Shown one piece after another: positions 1 to 4,608 of a stretch of 6,076 nucleotides of DNA. The DNA comes from Desulfocicer vacuolatum DSM 3385 (GTDB taxonomy: Bacteria; Desulfobacterota; Desulfobacteria; Desulfobacterales; SURF-7), in assembly GCA_945870015.1 (NCBI GenBank), contig CAMBQS010000222.1, forward strand, positions 1 through 6,076. The letters are read 5' to 3'. A program made the position numbers and the translations under genes. The notes under the pieces are model-generated. The model was not told where the DNA came from. It searched no databases and was given only the letters and a program-made list of their open reading frames with translations. Within the stretch, counting starts at the first letter, position 1. Every line of letters starts with the position of its first letter.

Positions 1-249
1 CTGGCCTGGGGCATTGTGCCGACTTTGAATGCAGAGGATCTGGAGAAGGAATCTACGGAATCCCTGACAGATCTGTGGAAAGATAAAGCAGCGCAGATTG
101 AAGCACTGGGTATTGATTCTGCTGCGATCAAGGCGCAATCCCTGATCACACCCAGTTGCGGAACCGGATCTTTGAGCCTTGCTCAGGCAACAAAGGTTCT
201 CCGGATAAACCAGGAGGTTTCCCGGAATATTCAAAAATTACAAGTTTAA
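1..249 (+). CDS. UROD/MetE-like protein, C-terminal fragment
   Basis: This is the 3' end of a gene entering from the left edge; 82 residues are readable in frame 1 before a TAA stop. The fragment opens with LAWGIVPT (residues 1-8) and later has LITPSCGTGSLS, with its cysteine at fragment residue 53. A late barrel strand ending in WG-IVPT, followed by a PSCG segment carrying a probable zinc-ligand cysteine, is typical of the uroporphyrinogen decarboxylase / cobalamin-independent methionine synthase (UROD/MetE-like) TIM-barrel superfamily. In that superfamily the zinc site binds a thiol methyl acceptor. Stand-alone versions are common in anaerobes and often called 'methionine synthase', but the substrate of this one cannot be told from the tail. 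It may also be a corrinoid-linked methyltransferase. The ATG/GTG-like codons inside the fragment (for example GTG at 16) are internal, not the real start. The gene ends 133 nt before the next one, so it is probably a separate transcription unit. Confidence 0.7.
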   Translation: MAWGIVPTLNAEDLEKESTESLTDLWKDKAAQIEALGIDSAAIKAQSLITPSCGTGSLSLAQATKVLRINQEVSRNIQKLQV

Positions 250-281
250 TCCGGCTTTCGGGTTTGGGGAAATATCGGCGG

Positions 282-307
282 GTTTCGCGGCTGGAAGCCG
301 CTCCCAC
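282..307. repeat. REP-like palindromic element
   Basis: A perfect 6-bp stem, GCGGCT (287-292) and AGCCGC (296-301), closes a GGA loop. It is flanked by GTTTC on the left and TCCCAC on the right. Read on the minus strand the unit starts GTGGGAGCGGC, the layout of the repetitive extragenic palindromes that are scattered in many proteobacterial genomes and mobilised by RAYT (TnpA-REP) transposases. It lies between genes, as REPs usually do. No T-run follows the stem on the + strand, so an intrinsic terminator is unlikely, although the hairpin may still protect the 3' end of the upstream message. Only one copy is in the window, so the repeat nature is inferred from resemblance. Confidence 0.5.
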
Positions 308-329
308 ATGAAAATACCCCAGATATAAT
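301..329 (+). promoter_or_regulatory. Possible promoter for the MoxR operon
   Basis: A perfect TATAAT hexamer lies at 324-329, 53 nt before the MoxR start codon. With a 17-nt spacer the -35 position (301-306, CTCCCA) matches TTGACA at only 3 of 6 bases and overlaps the right arm of the REP-like palindrome. The -10 box is therefore good and the -35 poor; an activator or an alternative sigma factor could be needed, or the hexamer may be chance in an A/T-rich spacer. Confidence 0.3.
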
Positions 330-382
330 CCAAAAACCGCATAACAGAATCATAAAGTTAAATTTAAAAAAGAGAGGAATGA

Positions 383-1240
383 ATGAATCAAATCAAGAAT
401 CAGCAACAGAGCTTTTCCGGAGCTGACCAGTATATCCTGGATGAAGAGCTTGCCAAAATTGTCAACATTTCCATGGTACTCGAAATGCCCCTGCTGCTCA
501 AGGGGGAACCCGGAACCGGAAAAACCATGCTGGCCCATGCCATTGCCAGGAGCCTGAACATGCCCCTGATCGTGCTGAATGTAAAATCCAGCATGAAACT
601 GATCGAAGCCCTGTATCAATACGATACCCTGACCCGTCTGAATGACAGCCGGTTCGGCGACTCCAAGCGGGATGTAAGCAATATCGAGGATTACCTCCGG
701 ATGGGCAAGATCGGCCAGGCCTTTACCGCGGAAAAAAGAACGGTTCTCCTGATCGATGAAATCGACAAGGCAGACACGGATTTCCAGGATGACATGCTGG
801 ATGTGCTGGACCAGATGCAGTTTGACATCATCGAGACGGACCGGACGGTTTCGGCAGTGCACCGGCCGGTGATCATCATCACCTCCAATGCCAAAAAAGA
901 TCTGTCCGACCCGTTTCTGGGAAGATGCAATTTCCATCATATCGCCTTTCCGGACCCCAAGATGATGCGGAAAATCATCGGGGTGCATTTTCCCAAGATC
1001 AACGACAATCTGGCGGAAACCGCTATTTCGACTTTCTACAAACTGCGTGAAGTCAATTCTGTTGAAAAACGTCCGGCAACCCGTGAGCTCATCAACTGGA
1101 TCCGGGCCTTGCAGGCTGATCCGGATTTCAAGCCCAGCTCCCTGACCAAAGGGGATATTCCCTACCTGGGCGTCTTGTTCAAAAAAAGCCAGGATTATGC
1201 CCTTGTTCAGGCAGGCGTGAAACGGCGGGGATTGTTCTAA
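383..1240 (+). CDS. MoxR-family AAA+ ATPase
   Basis: A 285-residue soluble AAA+ ATPase, full length for the MoxR group. The Walker A motif GEPGTGKT is at 41-48, Walker B VLLIDE at 121-126, sensor 1 ITSN at 166-169, an arginine-finger candidate R181 sits in DPFLGRC, and a sensor 2 region PATRELINW is at 231-239 (R234). All catalytic elements look intact. MoxR ATPases form ring oligomers that remodel or activate client proteins, often with a VWA-domain partner encoded next door; that partner follows here after 79 nt. The version resembles the CoxD-like/APE2220-like branch more than RavA, but the exact subfamily needs a tree. The start ATG at 383 has GAGG at 374-377 with a 5-nt spacer; a second ATG at 379 is out of frame. 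The client is unknown; the Fe-S protein two genes downstream is a guess from position. Confidence 0.92.
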   Translation: MNQIKNQQQSFSGADQYILDEELAKIVNISMVLEMPLLLKGEPGTGKTMLAHAIARSLNMPLIVLNVKSSMKLIEALYQYDTLTRLNDSRFGDSKRDVSNIEDYLRMGKIGQAFTAEKRTVLLIDEIDKADTDFQDDMLDVLDQMQFDIIETDRTVSAVHRPVIIITSNAKKDLSDPFLGRCNFHHIAFPDPKMMRKIIGVHFPKINDNLAETAISTFYKLREVNSVEKRPATRELINWIRALQADPDFKPSSLTKGDIPYLGVLFKKSQDYALVQAGVKRRGLF

Positions 1241-1310
1241 GGGGAATTGTTTGAACGGATCGATTGTGCAACTCAAATAAGATTGTTTTTCAAATGCAGT
1301 TGCCTTGGAT

Positions 1311-1314
1311 GGAG
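1311..1314 (+). promoter_or_regulatory. Ribosome binding site deciding the VWA gene start
   Basis: GGAG lies 5 nt before the ATG at 1320. An in-frame TTG at 1305 would place this Shine-Dalgarno inside the gene, so ATG 1320 is the better start and gives the family-like N-terminus MFIDFFYTMKDHGIPVS. Confidence 0.65.
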
Positions 1315-1319
1315 ATGTT

Positions 1320-2510
1320 ATGTTTATTGATTTTTTCTACACCATGAAGGATCACGGAATTCCGGTAAGCCCCACATCCTTTCTGACCCTTCATAAAGCG
1401 CTGGATGCCGGGCTGGTTTCCTCCCTGGAAGATTTTTATATCGCCGCCCGGTCGATCCTGGTGAAAAGCGAACGGTATTTTGATCTGTTTGACCAGGTGT
1501 TTGCCCATTATTTTGAGGGAGCGGAACTGCCTGACTACGAAGGGGTCGAAATTGACGCAATGGCCAAAGCCATGCTGGAACACTGGCTGAAAGACCCCCA
1601 AGCGCTTGCCGATGCAATGGGCGAAGACCCGGAAAATCTGAGCAAACTGACACCGGATGAGTTGATCGAATATTTTAAAAAACGCCTGAAAGATCAGACC
1701 GAACGCCATGATGGGGGAAGCAAATGGATCGGAACCGGCGGAAGATCCCCGGTCGGCCATTCCGGGCATCATCCCGGAGGAATGCGTGTGGGCGGGGTTT
1801 CCCGGAACAAATCCGCGGTCAAGGTGGCCATGGAGAGACGGTACAAGGATTATTCCCTGGAAGGACCGTTGACCGAGGCCATGATGGGCGAGGCATTGAA
1901 ACGGCTCCGGAACCTGGTTCCATCCGGCCCCAGAGACCAGGTGAATGTTGAAAAAACCATCTACCAGACCATGAAAAATGCAGGAGAGATTGAAATCATC
2001 TTTGATCAGGATCTGAAAGACCGTCTCAAGGTGATGCTCGCCATTGACAATGGCGGCTGGTCCATGGACCCCTATATCTCCGTGGTGCAGACCCTGTTCA
2101 ACTATTCCCGCGCCCAGTTCAAGGATGTGAAAACCTATTTTTTCCACAACACCATATACGATACCATCTGGGAAGATCCTTCCCGGTTTAAAAAACCAAT
2201 CAAGGTGGATGAACTTGTTAAAAAAGACCCGGAAACCCGCCTGATCATTGTAGGAGACGCCAGCATGGCTCCCTATGAACTCATGTCCCGTGACGGATCG
2301 ATTTACATTCATGAGCGGAGCGGACGGCCGAGTCTGGACAGTCTGAACTTTCTTGCCGATACTTTTCGCCACTGTGTCTGGCTGAATCCGGTTCCTCCCC
2401 GGATGTGGAACTACACCGGCACGATCCAGACCATCAGCCGGATCTTTCCCATGTTTGAGCTTTCCATTGACGGCCTTGAAAAAGCGATCCTGCAACTGAT
2501 GGCCAAATAA
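1320..2510 (+). CDS. CoxE-like VWA domain protein, MoxR partner
   Basis: A 396-residue protein with no signal peptide or membrane segment. The N-terminus MFIDFFYTMKDHGIPVSPT (1-19) and the Gly/His-rich block GTGGRSPVGHSGHHPGG (138-154) are hallmarks of the CoxE-like VWA proteins encoded beside MoxR ATPases. The VWA fold occupies roughly 238-396. Its first metal-site loop reads DNGGWSMDP (243-251) rather than the classical D-x-S-x-S, a later strand carries VGDASMAPYEL with D313 as the probable further MIDAS aspartate, and HN at 276-277 lies in the conserved FHNTIYD segment. The tail WNYTGTIQTISRIFPMFELSIDGLEKA is also family-like. Such proteins are thought to bind or present clients to the MoxR ring; CoxE works with CoxD in CO dehydrogenase maturation. 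The gene is 33 nt upstream of the Fe-S protein gene, which supports co-transcription. The family call is secure, the client is not known, and metal binding is doubtful given the altered loop. Confidence 0.85.
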   Translation: MFIDFFYTMKDHGIPVSPTSFLTLHKALDAGLVSSLEDFYIAARSILVKSERYFDLFDQVFAHYFEGAELPDYEGVEIDAMAKAMLEHWLKDPQALADAMGEDPENLSKLTPDELIEYFKKRLKDQTERHDGGSKWIGTGGRSPVGHSGHHPGGMRVGGVSRNKSAVKVAMERRYKDYSLEGPLTEAMMGEALKRLRNLVPSGPRDQVNVEKTIYQTMKNAGEIEIIFDQDLKDRLKVMLAIDNGGWSMDPYISVVQTLFNYSRAQFKDVKTYFFHNTIYDTIWEDPSRFKKPIKVDELVKKDPETRLIIVGDASMAPYELMSRDGSIYIHERSGRPSLDSLNFLADTFRHCVWLNPVPPRMWNYTGTIQTISRIFPMFELSIDGLEKAILQLMAK

Positions 2511-2530
2511 CCAAACAACCCTGTTTCATC

Positions 2531-2535
2531 AGGAG
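2531..2535 (+). promoter_or_regulatory. Ribosome binding site supporting a GTG start
   Basis: AGGAG with an 8-nt spacer precedes the GTG at 2544. The next in-frame ATG lies inside the first ferredoxin motif (residue 26), so GTG must be the start. Confidence 0.75.
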
Positions 2536-2543
2536 AATGCCTC

Positions 2544-3845
2544 GTGTCGAACATCCGGAAACTGGCAGGACAATTCAAAGACCTGGAAGAAAAACTTTCG
2601 GTATGTACCCGATGTGGAATGTGCCAGGTTGTTTGCCCCCTTTATGCCGAAACCGGAAGAGAGTCTGACCTTGCCCGTGGAAAGCTGGCCCTGCTGGACG
2701 GTCTGGCTCAGGAGATGTTCAAAAATCCGGATGGCGTTTCCGAACGTCTGAACCGGTGCCTGTTATGCGGTTCCTGCCAGGCTGGATGCTCCAGCGGCGT
2801 GGATGTGATTGAAATTTTTTTAAAGGCCCGTTCCATACTGGCGGAATTCAAAGGTCTGTCCCAAACCCAGAAACTCCTGTTTCGAAGCGTTCTGGCAAAA
2901 CCGGAACTCTTTAACGCTCTGTCCAATATTGTTTCCAAATTTCAGCCCCTGCTGACCCGGAAGGTAAACCAGTCGCTGGGAACCTCCTGTGCCAGGATGG
3001 CAACACCGCTTCTTGGAAACCGCCACTTTGTTCCATTGTCCACAGAACCGTTTCATCAGAAGACTCCCATGCTGGATACTCCGCCCGGAAAATCCGGAGT
3101 CCGGGTCGGCTTTTTTGTCGGATGCCTCCTGGACAAGGTGTTTCCACGGGTAGCCGAGGCGACCATCCAGGTGCTCCAACATCATTGTGTGGGCATATGG
3201 ATGCCGAAAAATCAGGGATGCTGCGGCATACCGGCTCTTTCTTCCGGAGATGTCCCTTCCTTCCGGCAACTGGTTCAGCACAACATCAACCTGTTTGATG
3301 CTATGCAGATGGACTATCTCATTACCTCCTGCGCAACCTGCACCTATACCATAAAAAAAATCTGGCCCATGATGATTCAGAGCGATTCCCGTGAAGTAAC
3401 GGAAAAAGTGAATGCTCTTTCCGCTAAAACCATGGATATCAGCCAGTTTCTGGTAAAAATCCTGGGTGTTTCCGCTTCTTCATCTGAAAAAACTTCTTCC
3501 CGGAAAAAAATTACCTATCATGATCCCTGCCACCTGAAAAAATCGCTGGGCATATCGGTCGAGCCCAGAATGCTGATCCATGCTGATCCGGATTCATCTC
3601 TTGTGGAGATGGCGGATGCCGACCGATGCTGCGGCATGGGCGGTAGTTTCAATCTGCATCACTACGACCTCTCGGCAGAGATCGGCTATGAAAAAGCTTC
3701 CCGTATCCTGGATACAGGCTGTAATATGGCTGCCACCAGTTGCCCGGCCTGCATGGCCCAGTTGTCCGATGCCCTTTCCAGATGCAAAAGCACCATACAG
3801 GTCAAACATGTTGTTGAGATTTATGCGGATTCAATCAGGGAGTGA
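2544..3845 (+). CDS. GlcF/HdrD-like Fe-S oxidoreductase with two CCG domains
   Basis: A 433-residue cytoplasmic-type electron-transfer subunit starting at GTG. Two [4Fe-4S] ferredoxin motifs come first: C21/C24/C27/C31 followed by Pro, and C72/C75/C78/C82, where Ser replaces the usual Pro. Two CCG (cysteine-rich) domains follow. The first has C194, GCCG at 225-228, and C263/C266; the second has C329 in HDPCHL, C362-C363 in RCCGMGG, and C400/C403 in TSCPAC. This order matches glycolate oxidase iron-sulfur subunit GlcF and relatives (LldE, GlpC, HdrD/TmcB-type proteins). In that family the protein passes electrons between an FAD-linked dehydrogenase and a membrane or quinone acceptor, and the CCG domains bind non-cubane or [4Fe-4S] clusters. 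No FAD partner (GlcD) or membrane subunit is encoded in the window, so the substrate is open. The tight spacing behind the MoxR-VWA pair suggests one operon. GlcF is the closest familiar name, but glycolate use is not shown. Confidence 0.88.
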   Translation: MSNIRKLAGQFKDLEEKLSVCTRCGMCQVVCPLYAETGRESDLARGKLALLDGLAQEMFKNPDGVSERLNRCLLCGSCQAGCSSGVDVIEIFLKARSILAEFKGLSQTQKLLFRSVLAKPELFNALSNIVSKFQPLLTRKVNQSLGTSCARMATPLLGNRHFVPLSTEPFHQKTPMLDTPPGKSGVRVGFFVGCLLDKVFPRVAEATIQVLQHHCVGIWMPKNQGCCGIPALSSGDVPSFRQLVQHNINLFDAMQMDYLITSCATCTYTIKKIWPMMIQSDSREVTEKVNALSAKTMDISQFLVKILGVSASSSEKTSSRKKITYHDPCHLKKSLGISVEPRMLIHADPDSSLVEMADADRCCGMGGSFNLHHYDLSAEIGYEKASRILDTGCNMAATSCPACMAQLSDALSRCKSTIQVKHVVEIYADSIRE

Positions 3846-3859
3846 AGTAAAATCTCGGA

Positions 3860-3886
3860 TTGACACACAATTGTTTTCGATGTAAT
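3860..3886 (+). promoter_or_regulatory. Candidate promoter for lemA-M48
   Basis: A perfect TTGACA (3860-3865) is followed after 15 nt by TGTAAT (3881-3886), 5 of 6 to the -10 consensus. The spacer is shorter than the optimal 17 nt. It lies just behind the stop of the Fe-S protein gene and about 80 nt before lemA, in the widest gap in this part of the window, and would give lemA and the protease their own transcript. Confidence 0.4.
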
Positions 3887-3916
3887 GATTGTATCCAAAA
3901 TGCAATTCCCTGTGTC
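3862..3916 (+). repeat. Long imperfect inverted repeat (hairpin) before lemA
   Basis: Four paired blocks lie in register: GACACA 3862-3867 with TGTGTC 3911-3916; AATTG 3869-3873 with CAATT 3903-3907; TTTT 3874-3877 with AAAA 3897-3900; GAT 3879-3881 with ATC 3893-3895. They are interrupted by a 1x3 internal loop, a 2-nt bulge and a C/C mismatch, and close on an 11-nt loop (3882-3892). That makes 18 pairs in 55 nt. No T-run follows on the + strand, so it is not a classical intrinsic terminator. It overlaps the TTGACA/TGTAAT promoter candidate, so it could be an operator-like dyad, a 3'-end structure of the upstream message, or the remnant of a small mobile repeat. Confidence 0.5.
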
Positions 3917-3955
3917 TGACATCTCATTCAATTTCAAAATTACCAATTAATTAAT

Positions 3956-3960
3956 GGAGG
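3956..3960 (+). promoter_or_regulatory. Ribosome binding site deciding the lemA start
   Basis: GGAGG with an 8-nt spacer precedes ATG 3969. The in-frame ATG at 3954 overlaps this Shine-Dalgarno itself, and starting there would add five polar residues (MEEQI) ahead of the membrane anchor, so 3969 is chosen. Confidence 0.8.
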
Positions 3961-3968
3961 AACAAATC

Positions 3969-4559
3969 ATGATCGGCTTCTTTGTTTTTCTGGGTATCGT
4001 TGTTCTGCTGGCAGTCATTGTTATCGGTCTTTATAACAGCCTTGTGACCCTGAGAAACCGGTTCAAGAATGCTTTCTCACAGATCGATGTCCAGTTGAAA
4101 CGCCGATATGACCTGATACCGAACCTTGTGGAAACAGCCAAGGGATATATGAAACATGAACGTGAGACACTGGATGCGGTTATCCGGGCCAGAAACAGCG
4201 CCATGAGCGCAAGCAACACAGCAGCCCAAAGCCCTGGAGACCCGTCTGCCATGAAAGATCTTACCAGTGCGGAGGGAGTACTCACCGGAGCCATCGGCCG
4301 CATTTTCGCCCTGTCTGAAAGCTATCCGGATCTGAAGGCCAATCAAAACATGCTGGCCCTTCAGGAAGAACTGACCTCCACGGAAAACCGGATCAGCTTT
4401 GCGAGACAAGCCTTTAACGACGCGGTCACCAGTTACAACATCGGGCGTGAAAAATTTCCCAACAGCATTATCGCCAATATGTTCAATTTTACCCCGGCTG
4501 CTTTGCTTGAATCAACCGAGTCGGCAGAAGAAAGAAAAGCACCCAAGGTATCTTTTTAA
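3969..4559 (+). CDS. lemA: LemA family membrane-anchored protein
   Basis: A 196-residue protein with one N-terminal transmembrane segment (about 3-22, GFFVFLGIVVLLAVIVIGLY), almost no residues before it, and an alpha-helical body. The conserved LemA core is plain: LYNSLVTLRNRFKNAF at 21-36, IDVQLKRRYDLIPNLV at 39-54, then ETAKGYMKHERETL. The C-terminal third has the family pattern of a helix with Y-N (TSYN), a KFPNSIIANMF stretch, and a short variable tail ending in KVSF. Family proteins are usually 180-200 residues, so it is complete. The function of LemA is poorly defined; it is a broadly distributed envelope protein, with the helical part probably outside the cytoplasm. It is very often encoded beside an M48 or HtpX-type protease, as here (49-nt gap), which suggests the two act on the same membrane process. 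The SD-selected ATG is 15 nt after an alternative in-frame ATG. Confidence 0.93.
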   Translation: MIGFFVFLGIVVLLAVIVIGLYNSLVTLRNRFKNAFSQIDVQLKRRYDLIPNLVETAKGYMKHERETLDAVIRARNSAMSASNTAAQSPGDPSAMKDLTSAEGVLTGAIGRIFALSESYPDLKANQNMLALQEELTSTENRISFARQAFNDAVTSYNIGREKFPNSIIANMFNFTPAALLESTESAEERKAPKVSF

Positions 4560-4595
4560 CGGATATAAACCCGGATATCTCATTCATTTTTCTAT

Positions 4596-4600
4596 GGTGG
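4596..4600 (+). promoter_or_regulatory. Weak ribosome binding site deciding the M48 start
   Basis: GGTGG lies 8 nt before ATG 4609. An in-frame ATG at 4594 has no purine-rich site ahead of it and overlaps this one. Starting at 4609 gives MDFFVQQDKARSKTG, the expected N-terminus of this protease group. Confidence 0.55.
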
Positions 4601-4608
4601 TTCGCCCT

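Noticed and set aside
287..301. Intrinsic terminator after the first gene
   Set aside because: The GC-rich stem is perfect but is followed by TCCCACATG, with no T-run, and its flanks look like a REP unit.
350..1276. Long open frame (308 codons) on the minus strand across the MoxR gene
   Set aside because: It is antisense to a gene with intact AAA+ motifs, its translation matches no family I recognise, and it is explained by the codon bias of the + strand gene.
1241..1319. Possible promoter or terminator between the MoxR and VWA genes
   Set aside because: No hairpin with a T-run and no paired -35/-10 boxes were found in the 79 nt.
1290..2495. Minus-strand open frame of 401 codons mirroring the VWA gene
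   Set aside because: It is a codon-phase shadow of a clearly recognisable + strand protein; no ribosome binding site or family signature supports it.
4560..4608. Terminator or regulatory repeat between lemA and the M48 gene (GGATAT occurs twice)
   Set aside because: The two copies are direct, not inverted, only six bases long, and no stable stem or promoter could be built; simple co-transcription is more likely.
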